The notes below the pieces were generated by a model. That model saw only the letters and a list, made by a program, of their open reading frames with translations. It was not told the origin of the DNA and searched no databases. From Apostichopus japonicus (lineage: Eukaryota > Echinodermata > Holothuroidea > Aspidochirotida > Stichopodidae), in NCBI RefSeq assembly GCF_037975245.1, contig NC_092575.1, positions 5,141,501 through 5,205,500 on the forward strand: a stretch of 64,000 bases of DNA, written 5' to 3'. The position numbers and the translations under genes are program-made. The number at the start of each line of letters is the position of its first letter. The first letter of the stretch is position 1. Below are positions 26,501 to 40,803 of the stretch, one piece after another.

Positions 26501-29500
26501 TCCTTTAATTACTGAACTCATAGATCTGTTGAAATCACGTATCATTGAGCATATAAAGATTTATATTAAAAACAGATAACTTTATCAAATAAACATATAT
26601 TTTTGCATGTCATACGGTTTACCTTTAGGCTAATATAGTCTTAACAAAACTTTATTTGGGAACATTGGAAAGAAAAAAGTGTAAGCAAGCATCAACAATC
26701 CTCGTTACATGGGTTAGGATTATTATAGGAAACCCGAAAGAATAACCCTAATCCTTAACCCTTAATATTAGTATGATAATACTGTTGACCGTTCACATAA
26801 TAATTGTCTTAAAAGCAGCTTGTTAAGAAAGATCACAACCTAAATATTTTCTTTTGGTCTATAGAATGTATTTGGATAGTAGTATTAACGTTTTTTTTTG
26901 TAACACACGTAATCTCAATTTGAATATATAATCGTAAGTATATGAGCGTATTATGTGGACCGTCCACATAATCTGAGACACATGATATTGTATAACATAT
27001 TGATTCTTAAGCAAAGCTCCTCTTGAATATATTCAGAAATGATCAGCTAATCTAATTAACACTGACAGCCTTCTGAACAAGGGCCAAACCCTCAAATATC
27101 GAAATATTTCAGTTAATCATCACTCCGTCAAACAAGGGTCTGTTTATATCCTTTATTTTCCGAAGTTGTAGGTCTGTCTATATCATGTGTCATTGAGCAT
27201 AGAAAAATTGAAATTAAAAATAGATAGCCATATCATATTAAATGAAAGTCGGCTTACCTACATTGTAATGAAACTTGATCTCAACTTTAATTGGGAACAT
27301 TGGAAATGAACCACTCCTGTAAACTGACCTCAATGACCACCGGTGCACGGGTTATGATTGGCATTGGTGCCCCCCCCCCCGCACCCTTACCCCCGACTTA
27401 AAAAGAACAGTGAAAATAAAACTTACTATTACCCTTATCCTGTAAGATAATACTCATAACCATTCAAATATTAATTGTTTAAAACGAAGCTGTTAAGACA
27501 ATAGTGTGTATTAGGATAGTAGTGTAACGTGAATGGTTTTTATACTCATCCGTAGTAAGCTGTGCATTGAACTACATAGCCAGCCATGTCATGAATATTT
27601 ATAGTCAAGTGGTATGTAATTTAGGAGGGTTAAATGCTTATTGATGTGTTTTATAGTCTAATTAAGAGAGTTATGGGTTAAGTAAATCGGTATTACCAGT
27701 GAGTTTAATGTCTACGACATATCTGCATATGTTGAGGGGGATAATGTTGTTGTTGTTCATGAAATAGTTAAAGAGATTTTACGTCACATGTTGTATTGTT
27801 TTATTGCTTAGTATATGTACCAGAGTGTCACCATTTGCAAAAATTTTGAAAATTAATCTACATTGTAAACTTGCATTCACATATACTAAATTCTTGTACG
27901 CATAGATTTTTTATTTTCTTGTAATTGTAATATGGCCCGGTCTCTTTTTACTACGATTAATTGATACACAAGCTAACCACGACATTTCCATAAAGGAACT
28001 TTTGACAGTATTCTCTGCTATGCTAATGGGCCCCCGGAATGCAACAGTAGTATTGACGTTTTTGTTTAATAACCCACGTCATCTCAATTGAAATATATAA
28101 TCGTAATTGTATAATCGGTTTATGTGGATCGTCCACATTATATTATACGTATGATGTTGTATTGTTTATTGATTCTAAAACAAAACCGTATAATTGAAAA
28201 TATTAAAAATTAATCAAGTACATTAATACACAATAACGGTCTTCTGAATAAGGGCCACACACCCTCAAATCTCGACAGATTCAGTAAGGAATCAACCCGT
28301 CAAATATGGGTCTGTTTTATATCCTGTATTTACAGAACTCGTAGATCTGTTTGAATCATGTGTATTGAATGTATTTAATATATTCATAATAGGAGTATAA
28401 ACGTCTTTTTTTCTGTAACACACGTAATCTCAATTGGAATATATAATCGTAAGTGTACGAGCGGATTATGTGGACCGTCCACATAATCTTATACACATTT
28501 CATTATTTTTTATTGACTATAAACAAAAATTAGGGTTTTAAATTAATCAACTATATTAATTCAAAATAACTGTGTTCTAAGGAAGGACCCCGCGCCAAAT
28601 ATCGACAGATTCAGTAAGGAATCAACCCGTCAAATATGGGTCTGTTTTATATCCTGTATTTACCGAACTCGTAGATCTGTTTAAATCATGTGTATTGAAT
28701 GTATTTAATATATTCATATAGAAGTATTAACATGTTTTTTTCCCTGTAACACACGTAATCTCAATTGGAATATATAATCGTTAGTGTACGAGCGGATTAT
28801 ATGGACCGTCCACACAATCTTATACACATTTCATTGTATTGTTTATTGATTATAAACCAAAATTAGGGTTGAAAATTGATGAACTCTATTAATTCAAAAT
28901 AACTATGTTCTTAGGAAAGACCCCGCGCCAAATATAGACAGATTCAGGAAGGAATCAACCCGTCAAATATGGGTCTGTTTTATATCCTGTATTTACCGAA
29001 CTCGTAGATCTGTTTAAATCATGTGTATTGAATGTATTTAATATATTCATATAGAAGTATTAACATTTTTTTTTCTGTAACACACGTAATCTCAATTGGA
29101 ATATATAATCGTAAGTATATGAGCGTATTATGTGGACCGTCCACACAATCTTATACACATTTCATTGTATTGTTTATTGATTATAAACCAAAATTAGGGT
29201 TGAAAATTGATGAACTCTATTAATTCAAAATAACTATGTTCTTAGGAAAGACCCCGCACCAAATATCGACAGATTCAGGAAGGAATCAACCCGTCAAATA
29301 TGGGTCTGTTTTATTTCCTTTAATTACTGAACTCATAGATCTGTTGAAATCACGTATCATTGAGCATATAAAGATTTATATTAAAAACAGATAACTTTAT
29401 CAAATAAACATATATTTTTGCATGTCATACGGTTTACCTTTAGGCTAATATAGTCTTAACAAAACTTTATTTGGGAACATTGGAAAGAAAAAAGTGTAAG

Positions 29501-32500
29501 CAAGCATCAACAATCCTCGTTACATGGGTTAGGATTATTATAGGAAACCCGAAAGAATAACCCTAATCCTTAACCCTTAATATTAGTATGATAATACTGT
29601 TGACCGTTCACATAATAATTGTCTTAAAAGCAGCTTGTTAAGAAAGATCACAACCTAAATATTTTCTTTTGGTCTATAGAATGTATTTGGATAGTAGTAT
29701 TAACGTTTTTTTTTTGTAACACACGTAATCTCAATTTGAATATATAATCGTAAGTATATGAGCGTATTATGTGGACCGTCCACATAATCTGAGACACATG
29801 ATATTGTATAACATATTGATTCTTAAGCAAAGCTCCTCTTGAATATATTCAGAAATGATCAGCTAATCTAATTAACACTGACAGCCTTCTGAACAAGGGC
29901 CAAACCCTCAAATATCGAAATATTTCAGTTAATCATCACTCCGTCAAACAAGGGTCTGTTTATATCCTTTATTTTCCGAAGTTGTAGGTCTGTCTATATC
30001 ATGTGTCATTGAGCATAGAAAAATTGAAATTAAAAATAGATAGCCATATCATATTAAATGAAAGTCGGCTTACCTACATTGTAATGAAACTTGATCTCAA
30101 CTTTAATTGGGAACATTGGAAATGAACCACTCCTGTAAACTGACCTCAATGACCACCGGTGCACGGGTTATGATTGGCATTGGTGCCCCCCCCCCCGCAC
30201 CCTTACCCCCGACTTAAAAAGAAAAGTGAAAATAAAACTTACTATTACCCTTATCCTGTAAGATAATACTCATAACCATTCAAATATTAATTGTTTAAAA
30301 CGAAGCTGTTAAGACAATAGTGTGTATTAGGATAGTAGTGTAACGTGAATGGTTTTCATACTCATCCGTAGTAAGCTGTGCATTGAACTACATAGCCAGC
30401 CATGTCATGAATATTTATAGTCAAGTGGTATGTAATTTAGGAGGGTTAAATGCTTATTGATGTGTTTTATAGTCTAATTAAGAGAGTTATGGGTTAAGTA
30501 AATCGGTATTACCAGTGAGTTTAATGTCTACGACATATCTGCATATGTTGAGGGGGATAATGTTGTTGTTGTTCATGAAATAGTTAAAGAGATTTTACGT
30601 CACATGTTGTATTGTTTTATTGCTTAGTATATGTACCAGAGTGTCACCATTTGCACAGGTTTTGAAAACTAATCTACATTGTAAACTTGCATTCACATAT
30701 ACTAAATTCTTGTACGCAGAGATTTTTTATTTTCTTGTAATTGTAATATGGCCTGGTCTCTTTTTACTACGATTAATTGATACACAAGCTAACCACGACA
30801 TTTCCATAAAGGAACTTTTGACAGTATTCTCTGCTATGCTAATGGGCCCCCGGAATGCAACAGTAGTATTGACGTTTTTGTTTAATAACCCACGTCATCT
30901 CAATTGAAATATATAATCGTAATTGTATAATCGGTTTATGTGGATCGTCCACATTATATTATACGTATGATGTAGTATTGTTTATTGATTCTAAACCAAA
31001 ACCGTATAATTGAAAATATTAAAAATTAATCAAGTACATTAATTCACAATAACGGTCTTCTGAATAAGGGCTACACACCCTCAAATCTCGACAGATTCAG
31101 TAAGGAATCAACCCGTCAAATATGGGTCTGTTTTATATCCTGTATTTACAGAACTCGTAGATTTGTTTGAATCATGTGTATTGAATGTATTTAATATATT
31201 CATAATAGGAGTATAAACGTCTTTTTTTCTGTAACACACGTAATCTCAATTGGAATATATAATCGTAAGTGTACGAGCGGATTATGTGGACCGTCCACAT
31301 AATCTTATACACATTTCATTATTTTTTATTGACTATAAACAAAAATTAGGGTTTTAAATTAATCAACTATATTAATTCAAAATAACTGTGTTCTAAGGAA
31401 GGACCCCGCGCCAAATATCGACAGATTCAGTAAGGAATCAACCCGTCAAATATGGGTCTGTTTTATATCCTGTATTTACCGAACTCGTAGATCTGTTTGA
31501 ATCATGTGTATTGAATGTATTTAATATATTCATATAGAAGTATTAACATTTTTTTTCCCTGTAACACACGTAATCTCAATTGGAATATATAATCGTTAGT
31601 GTACGAGCGGATTATGTGGACCGTCCACACAATCTTATACACATTTCATTGTATTGTTTATTAATAATAAACCAAAATTAGGGTTGAAAATTGATGAACT
31701 CTATTAATTCAAAATAACTATGTTCTTAGGAAAGACCCCGCGCCAAATATAGACAGATTCAGGAAGGAATCAACCCGTCAAATATGGGTCTGTTTTATAT
31801 CCTGTATTTACAGAACTCGTAGATCTGTTTAAATCATGTGTATTGAATGTATTTAATATATTCATATAGAAGTATTAACATTTTTTTTTTCTGTAACACA
31901 CGTAATCTCAATTGGAATATATAATCGTAAGTGTACGAGCGGATTATGTGGACCGTCCACACAATCTTATACACATTTCATTGTATTGTTTATTGATTAT
32001 AAACCAAAATTAGGGTTGAAAATTGATGAACTCTATTAATTCAAAATAACTATGTTCTTAGGAAAGACCCCGCGCCAAATATCGATAGATTCAGGAAGGA
32101 ATCAACCCGTCAAATATGGGTCTGTTTTATTTCCTTTCATTACTGAACTCATAGATCTGTCGAAATCACGTATCAATGAGCATATAAAGATTTATATTAA
32201 AAACAGATAACTTTATCAAATAAACATATATTTTTGCATGTCATACGGTTTACCTTTAGGCTAATATAGTCTTAACAAAACTTTATTTGGGAACATTGGG
32301 AAGAAAAAAGTGTAAGCAAGCATCAACAATCCTCGTTACATGGGTTAGGATTATTATAGGAAACCCGAAAGAATAACCCTAATCCTTAACCCTTAATATT
32401 AGTATGATAATACTGTTGACCGTTCACATAATAATTGTCTTAAAAGCAGCTTGTTAAGAAAGATCACAACCTAAATATTTTCTTTTGGTCTATAGAATGT

Positions 32501-35500
32501 ATTTGGATAGTAGTATTAACGTTTTTTTTTGAGTAACACACGTAATCTCAATTGGAATATATAATCGTAAGTATATGAGCGTATTATGTGGACCGTCCAC
32601 ATAATCTGAGACACATGATATTGTATAACATATTGATTCTTAAGCAAAGCTCCTCTTGAATATATTCAGAAATGATCAGCTAATCTAATTAACACTGACA
32701 GCCTTCTGAACAAGGGCCAAACCCTCAAATCTCGAAATATTTCAGTTAATCATCACTCCGTCAAACAAGGGTCTGTTTATATCCTTTATTTTCCGAAGTT
32801 GTAGGTCTGTCTATATCATGTGTCATTGAACGTAGAAAAATTGAAATTAAAAATAGATAGCCATATCATATTAAATGAAAGTCGGCTTACCTACATTGTA
32901 ATGAAACTTGATCTCAACTTTAATTGGGAACATTGGAAATGAACCACTCCTGTAAACTGACCTCAATGACCACCGGTGCACGGGTTATGATTGGCATTGG
33001 TGCCCCCCCCCCCCGCACCCTTACCCCCGACTTAAAAAGAAAAGTGAAAATAAAACTTACTATTACCCTTGTCCTGTAAGATAATACTCATAACCATTCA
33101 AATATTAATTGTTTAAAACGAAGCTGTTAAGACAATAGTGTGTATTAGGATAGTAGTGTAACGTGAATGGTTTTCATACTCATCCGTAGTAAGCTGTGCA
33201 TTGAACTACATAGCCAGCCATGTCATGAATATTTATAGTCAAGTGGTATGTAATTTAGGAGGGTTAAATGCTTATTGATGTGTTTTATAGTCTAATTAAG
33301 AGAGTTATGGGTTAAGTAAATCGGTATTACCAGTGAGTTTAATGTCTACGACATATCTGCATATGTTGAGGGGGATAATGTTGTTGTTGTTCATGAAATA
33401 GTTAAAGAGATTTTACGTCACATGTTGTATTGTTTTATTGCTTAGTATATGTACCAGAGTGTCACCATTTGCACAGGTTTTGAAAATTAATCTACATTGT
33501 AAACTTGCATTCACATATACTAAATTCTTGTACGCAGAGATTTTTTATTTTCTTGTAATTGTAATATGGCCCGGTCTCTTTTACTACGATTAATTGATAC
33601 ACAAGCTAACCACGACATTTCCATAAAGGAACTTTTGACAGTATTCTCTGCTATGCTAATGGGCCCCCGGAATGCAACAGTAGTATTGACGTTTTTGTTT
33701 AATAACCCACGTCATCTCAATTGAAATATATAATCGTAATTGTATAATCGGTTTATGTGGATCGTCCACATTATATTATACGTATGATGTAGTATTGTTT
33801 ATTGATTCTAAACCAAAACCGTATAATTGAAAATATTAAAAATTAATCAAGTACATTAATTCACAATAACGGTCTTCTGAATAAGGGCTACACACCCTCA
33901 AATCTCGACAGATTCAGTAAGGAATCAACCCGTCAAATATGGGTCTGTTTTATATCCTGTATTTACAGAACTCGTAGATCTGTTTGAATCATGTGTATTG
34001 AATGTATTTAATATATTCATAATAGGAGTATAAACGTCTTTTTTTCTGTAACACACGTAATCTCAATTGGAATATATAATCGTAAGTGTACGAGCGGATT
34101 ATGTGGACCGTCCACATAATCTTATACACATTTCATTATTTTTTATTGACTATAAACAAAAATTAGGGTTGAAAATTAATCAACTATATTAATTCAAAAT
34201 AACTGTGTTCTAAGGAAGAACCCCGCGCCAAATATCGACAGATTCAGTAAGGAATCAACCCGTCAAATATGGGTCTGTTTTATATCCTGTATTTACCGAA
34301 CTCGTAGATCTGTTTGAATCATGTGTATTGAATGTATTTAATATATTCATATAGAAGTATTAACATTTTTTTTTCCTGTAACACACGTAATCTCAATTGG
34401 AATATATAATCGTTAGTGTACGAGCGGATTATGTGGACCGTCCACACAATCTTATACACATTTCATTGTATTGTTTATTGATTATAAACCAAAATTAGGG
34501 TTGAAAATTGATGAACTCTATTAATTCAAAATAACTATGTTCTTAGGAAAGACCCCGCGCCAAATATCGACAGATTCAGGAAGGAATCAACCCGTCAAAT
34601 ATGGGTCTGTTTTATATCCTGTATTTACCGAACTCGTAGATCTGTTTAAATCATGTGTATTGAATGTATTTAATATATTCATATAGAAGTATTAACATTT
34701 TTTTTTCTGTAACACACGTAATCTCAATTGGAATATATAATCGAAAGTGTACGAGCGGATTATGTGGACCGTCCACACAATCTTATACACATTTCATTGT
34801 ATTGTTTATTGATTATAAACCAAAATTAGGGTTGAAAATTGATGAACTCTATTAATTCAAAATAACTATGTTCTTAGGAAAGACCCCGCGCCAAATATCG
34901 ATAGATTCAGGAAGGAATCAACCCGTCAAATATGGGTCTGTTTTATATCCTGTATTTACCGAACTCGTAGATCTGTTTAAATCATGTGTATTGAATGTAT
35001 TGAATATATTCATACAGTAGTATTAACATCTTTTTTTCTGTAACACACGTAATCTCAATTGGAATATATAATCGAAAGTGTATGAGCGGATTATGTGGAC
35101 CGTCCACATAATCTTATACACATTTCATTGTATTGTTTATTGATTATAAACCAAAATTAGGGTTACAAATTTATCAACTACATTATTTCAAAATAACTGT
35201 GTTCAAAGGAAGGACCCCGCACCAAATATTGACAGATTCAGTAAGGAATCAACCCGCCAAATATGGGTCTGTTTTATATCCTGTATTTACCGAACTCGTA
35301 GATCTGTTTAAAGCATTTGTATTGAATGTATTGAATATATTCATAATAGGAGTATAAACGTCTTTTTTTCTGTAACACACGTAATCTCAATTGGAATATA
35401 TAATCGTAAGTGTACGAGCGGATTATGTGGACCGTCCACATAATCTTATACACATTTCATTATTTTTTATTGACTATAAACAAAAATTAGGGTTTTAAAT

Positions 35501-35720
35501 TATTGAAACAATTATTTAAATGTATTGAATATATTCATAATAGGAGTATTAACGTCTTTTTTTCCCCCTGTAACACACGTAATCTCAATTGGAATATATA
35601 ATCGTAAGTGTATGAGCGGATTATGTGGACCGTCCACATAATCTTATACACATGATGTGGTATAACATATTGACTCTAGAGCAAAGCTCCTCTTGAATTT
35701 ATTCAGAAATGATCAGCTAA
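17530..35720. repeat. Satellite array 2 with higher-order repeats
   Basis: About 18 kb of tandem repeats. The basic ~331-bp subunit runs from AACACACGTAATCTCAATTG through an odd palindrome (GATTATGTGGAC, C, GTCCACATAATC) to GACCCCGC..CAAATATCGACAG and CCTGTATTTACCGAACTCG. Subunits are grouped into higher-order units that share a ~1.2-kb spacer with a poly-C run. Using CCACCGGTGCACGGG as anchor, the units lie at 18881, 22032, 24517, 27337, 30153 and 32970, giving periods of 3151, 2485, 2820, 2816 and 2817. Copies are nearly identical. The short frames in it are repeated chance ORFs. Edges decay into single, diverged copies. Confidence 0.95.
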
Positions 35721-36083
35721 TCTAATTCACACTGACCATAACCATGCTAACCACATATTTCGATAAAACGAAGATACTTCATTTTAACTTTGGTAATTGT
35801 TTTTTGTGTCATACATATACACTATTATGGCAATAAGTGAGTACATTATAAAGGGTCAAAAGGCTTATACCCATATCATTAACATTTCCCTTACATTGGG
35901 TAGATTGCATGGGTATTGTCAGTAGTTTATGTCTGTATTTGGTGTGTGGCGATTAGATATGCAATTCCACGGATTCGCCACTTGTTTAGACTTTTGGTCT
36001 GGATTTTCTTTTAGTATTAAAATGTACGCATATTGTGCACCTTGCATATACAATCGTTTTTACATTGCCTGCTATGTATAATG

Positions 36084-36140
36084 TATATAAAGTTAGTATA
36101 CAGGGGGATTATGGGGACTGTCCACATAATAATGTCCACA
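36084..36140. repeat. Outlying diverged satellite-2 palindrome
   Basis: GGGGATTATGGGGACTGTCC followed by ACATAATAATG repeats the satellite-2 palindrome region with substitutions, about 400 bp beyond the array edge. Confidence 0.6.
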
Positions 36141-36310
36141 CTATCATGTATACCGACTTTTCTCTCAATAAATAAAATTGCAATTCTGAAGGTATAGATA
36201 GCTCCACTCACCATAACAGCAGAAACCACTTAATTTTTACGGGCCTAGCATGTGTACATCTAGTAGTCCCCGTAACCCTGTCATATGCCAACGTCCACAT
36301 AAACCAGGTA

Positions 36311-36311
36311 A

Positions 36312-36374
<63 letters not shown>

Positions 36375-36381
36375 TATATAA

Positions 36382-36425
<44 letters not shown>

Positions 36426-36426
36426 T
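36311..36426. repeat. (AT)n microsatellite
   Basis: Nearly pure AT dinucleotide run broken by a few AATA steps. It generates spurious Tyr-Ile frames on both strands. Confidence 0.95.
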
Positions 36427-39390
36427 CCAAATCATTTCCAAAAGTACCGCCCTTCATTAGAAATCCTTACATATTTCTATGGGATTAATAGGATGGTGCG
36501 TCTTTAAGTCGAGACCATCAACATACATTGGCTATTAAGAAAACAACTCAGCAAAAGATCTAAAGAGGTAAATTGTGAACTGCAAGTGATTCTCCATTCG
36601 TTGTTGTTATATATTGAAAGATCACATTCTTCTACTGCAGTGCAATGGCCAATTGTGTACACGTTATGCGTGGGCGAGGGGCACTTGGCCAAGGGAAGTG
36701 GGACATGAGACGCAAAATCACCTTGTGTGAATGGTTCATTTACATACAGTAACTTCGCGCCGGCCCACCCGAACCTTCATAGAATAATTTCATTTAATGT
36801 TTCAGACGGATACATAGTGAATATATAACTATGAACAGGTTGAAGACGTCATTGAATATCTAGTCATAAAGACACAATGAGAAAACGAAATGGCTCCTGT
36901 CCATACTGTGTGTAGACTGACATGTGTTTATCATGCCACAATGTAATTGTACATCAAAGAAGTGGTTCAGGACATTTCTATTATAAGAGCTATTTCTGAT
37001 GAATTAGCAGAAGTCTAGTGTAATGAAGTTATTGAAACCGCAATGCATTTTGTATTCTGGTTAACTTTATTTGCCGTTTTTATGTGAATAATATGCCTAT
37101 AGATTGTGGGAGATCAAGCCGACATCGTAACGATAGATTGGTATGGCTTCGAATACTGTATGTTTAGGCTTGGCTAAGATCATGTGATCATTTTCGGACT
37201 AATAGATGAAATCATGTGTATTATCTATTCCCTTTACAATGTTCTTGTGATACACATTTGACGAAACATCGTAATGATCATACGTTTACAGTTTACAGGG
37301 GACTGGGGTTGAGCGTGCATCCGTTAATTCGTTTGGTTTTCGTTCCCAGGCTCTATATGTCTTAGGTGACTTTTTCTTTAATAATAGTATCATAGGTAGC
37401 GTACATAGGCTGCGACCGGTGTCTACTTTGGTTTTCTTCTTTTGAAGGAGATTGTAATTAAAAGGCATCCCGCAGACTCAGAGAATAATGATGATGAGAC
37501 TATATATAGATTCTGCAGTTGCACATATATCTAACCTCTTTATTTAAAAAGTTAAGCTTTTCGGTTCCACTCTCTTTGCACTTTTGAAAACTTTAAGCTA
37601 TTTCAGTTTGCTAAAACTTGTGGCCAATCTTGTCCTATGAATACAGGCTAAGAACTACTTCTCCGGTCGTCCTAGCCATACTGTGAGAGTACCCCAAAGT
37701 TTAGACATCCAATGATTACTATATACTATATTAACTATAAGCCGGTGCTCAGTCTACGTAGGTTCTCGCCAGCGAAAGCCATTTTATCTCAGTTTACAGC
37801 ACCCGATTCACACAGATATTACAATATCTACTGTAATTTTTTAGTTTTGCAGCTGGTAAATCGGGTATTTAAAAAGTAAACACACGACGACCATAAATGT
37901 TTGAACTTAATAGGGTCGTGCTTATACAAGTCGAGACAATTTAAACAATTGACATTCAGCGACAACTCAACAACCGACACGTTTTTATAAGTTGTATAAT
38001 TAGTTGCAAGCGGTATTACTCCGTTCGTTATTGTTTTTGATCGAAAAACCACAAGTGGCAAATAACGTGCACGTTATCGATATATCCTAAATATTCTCAG
38101 AGACGGCGGAAGAGGGTTCGAAAAGAGGAGGGGGAGGGGTGGGGAACAAACTTCGACAGGCACTGTCATGTGCAACTTTGACTTGAGGAAGCCAATCGCC
38201 AAAAAAAAATTATATCCACCTGAATGATTGGTATGTTTGTGAGAAACAAAACAGCACGGTGATGAAAGACATATATCGTAATGTTAAATGCCAATTTTGT
38301 AAAGCCTACCAACTCTGCCGCTTCCAAGGGCGCATCGTGGATATGAAAACGAGAGGGGCGTGGTATGAGGTCGTAGAAGTGGAACCCTATATAGGTCTAG
38401 GGAGGGCCTCCCACAGAAAAACCATGAAAGCTTTGTAGATGAAATAGCACATTCCAAGGCATATGTAGGCTACATATAATAGGTCAACATACAAGATTTT
38501 GCTAATGACTACTTTCAAGTTTTCTAGGTCGGGATGAAAATGTGGTGCAAAGCCCGACCCCTAAAATAGTCCTTATTCATCCAACCACTAGAGAAATAAC
38601 TTCCTAATGCCTGCTGTCTGTTACTAAATAAACATTAAAGTATGCTTAACTAACTATTTGTATATGCAAATTTCAACATCAAGACAGTATTTCCTACTGG
38701 CATTTATCACATCATGCAAAGAGCATATTTAGAACTTATCACAATCAATGCATAAAATATATCACAAACAACACGCTTGCGTAATCAGAAATGAATGGGT
38801 AATAGTATATACGGTATATGATGTAGAAGGATATTACGCCACCGTTTGAATTTCTCCTTGAATTTAATCGCTGAATTTGAACGTATATTGCCTGTACGTA
38901 AATAGACAGTTTGAACATTACAACCGGTGAATAACAAACAGGACTTGATTTATAGGCCTTTACAGTTGTTCAAACGAATCTTGCTCAATCTGCCAACTAT
39001 AATCGGCTACGCAGTTCTTGTGAAATTATAATTTTCTTACCATATATATATATATATGTAAAGTAAATGGTTGAGGTGAAAGAGAACATTGCATAAGACG
39101 ATAGCTTACATATCCGACACTTTCGATAGCATTTGTTGTCTGGTATAACACGTCAGTGAAAATAAGTGACATTCTGCGTGTTAATAAAAGGCCTTACAGG
39201 TCATCAGCCTTAATCCAAATTTTAGCATGCTATAGCTAATTAATAAAACCAGAATGCGAAAATGCATTGTGGTTTCGATGATACAACATGAGCAGTTTTC
39301 TTCATGAATCTGACGTATTGTATAATGAGGGTATGCAGCATACTTGATTTAGTAATACAATGAAAAGCAGTGTGATGTCACAAACAATAA
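36427..39390. other. Intergenic stretch, nothing recognised
   Basis: AT-rich sequence without a frame I can assign. A G-rich patch (GGAGGGGGAGGGG) lies near 38127-38140. Confidence 0.5.
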
Positions 39391-39840
39391 ATTCATAATG
39401 ACACAGGCTGTCCTGAAATGAACATTGACCTCAACGACAGGCTTCTTGTACTAAATGTGATAGACACATCAACATACTCAATATGACATCTGTCCTTGTT
39501 GAAATATTGTGCAAAACATGGTTTTCGCAATTTGACCCCTGGTGAACTCGAACGACCATTGACCTCCGCCCACAACATTACGCTTCTTGTACTCAATGTG
39601 GTACAATTACAGATCAAATATGCAATCTGCCCAAGGTTCCCTTGCGATATTATGCTAAGGAAGGTGCGTTAGTGTAGAGAGACAGGTAAGAGGGGAGTAA
39701 AGTAAATGTTTTGCGTTTGTTGACCTCAAATGACCTTTGACCTCCACCAAAAGCAATAATAGTCTCCTTAAACTTGATATGGTACACCTACAAACCAAAT
39801 TTGAGATCCGTCCCAAGGTTCCCAAGGAGGCTTCTACTCT
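39390..39840. repeat. Dispersed repeat with TGACCT half-sites, several units
   Basis: Three loosely similar blocks carry TTGACCTC / TGACCTCAAATGACC followed by CTTCTTGTACT.AATGTG and a tail CAAATTTGAGATC, at about 39425-39475, 39530-39640 and 39720-39830. The third contains TGACCTTTGACCT, which is an inverted direct repeat of AGGTCA with one spacer base (DR1). A related block occurs at 52980-53130. No protein is encoded; this looks like an old dispersed element. Confidence 0.55.
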
Positions 39841-40012
39841 CTTTGACGAAACAAGTTATTTATTCGGAATGGTATTCTTTATTCCTTACCGTACCACCCT
39901 TACTGAATAGCATAGTATAGTTAAACAATACTCATATTTCAGTTTAATATATATAGTGTTCATTCCGTTTGTTATCAATTTTACTAACAATAGCTTTCTA
40001 TTTGTGTGTGTG

Positions 40013-40026
40013 TGGGGGGGGGGGGG
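40013..40026 (+). repeat. Poly-G run after (TG)n
   Basis: A short TGTGTGTGTG run passes into about 14 consecutive G residues. Confidence 0.9.
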
Positions 40027-40623
40027 TACCCGGTTATTTCATCACAAAGTTATTTGCTGAACCAGCAGAGCTCTAGTTTCATCAATGGTATTGATCGAGT
40101 CCATGCTCAGCAAATCTAATGTTGCCCAATACTCATTTACTTGATAAATGTTACACTATCGTCATGTGCTACAAATCTGATATTTGTCCTGACTCTTTAA
40201 CACAATACCATTGTGTCCAAAATCTTACTGTGTCATGTCTTCAGGTTCGATTTAAATATATCAAGTAAACTAAAGACAGAAAAGCAAAAGACAAACAGGA
40301 AAGAGTACATCAATTCAAGAGAAGAACACAGTTTTGAATTCAATAATTTAACGGGGAAAAATCGCATTTCTCTGTCTTCCCATGGCCTTTTGGCTGATTG
40401 ATTGGGATTTTTTTCTTGGGCTCCCTGGAAGTTTTTTCACCACCCCTTAACATAAATATGCAGACGCTTAAAGGACTGATGGATTCGTCAAGTTTCGTTT
40501 TATATTTTCTGAAAACATACTAATTTGTTGCGGATCGTAACAAATAATGCACTTCATCTTTTGTTTCCTGACACCGAGTACTTGAATGTTTGTGGTAATA
40601 TATTTTCTGTTACTTGTCATTCA

Positions 40624-40662
40624 GCCTCTGAAGAAGATCCTGCTAGGATCGAAACGTCAGGC
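40624..40662 (+). ncRNA. Hammerhead ribozyme-like motif 2
   Basis: Stem I 5' strand GCCT (40624-40627), core CTGAAGA plus extra A (40628-40635), stem II GATCC (40636-40640) / GGATC (40646-40650) around TGCTA, GAAA (40651-40654), C, then GTC (40656-40658) and stem I 3' strand AGGC (40659-40662). Stems I and II are fully paired; stem III is C-G plus A-U with no loop, as in Penelope-associated minimal hammerheads. The surrounding 40.2-40.8 kb has no long frame, so only a non-coding terminal piece of an element seems to be left. Confidence 0.7.
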
Positions 40663-40803
40663 CCACTTATGTTTACACGTTCTCTTACACATTCTCTAGT
40701 GGATAAACAGTTTGCTAACATTTTTTTTAATTCTTTTTGTTTATTCTTAACAGTTTATATCATTTCCAGCGTTGAAAGCCAGTACACAAGGGCTTTAGGA
40801 TAA

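Noticed and set aside
30620-30907. 95-codon hydrophobic frame in a satellite-2 spacer
   Set aside because: The same position in other higher-order units is interrupted, and no family resemblance is seen.
20912-34855. Four near-identical 63-codon frames at 20912, 26217, 29032 and 34664
   Set aside because: They lie in the same place of the satellite-2 subunit and are broken in the sister subunits; recurrence is explained by tandem repetition.
36208-36441. Tyr-Ile-rich frame
   Set aside because: Read-through of an (AT)n microsatellite.
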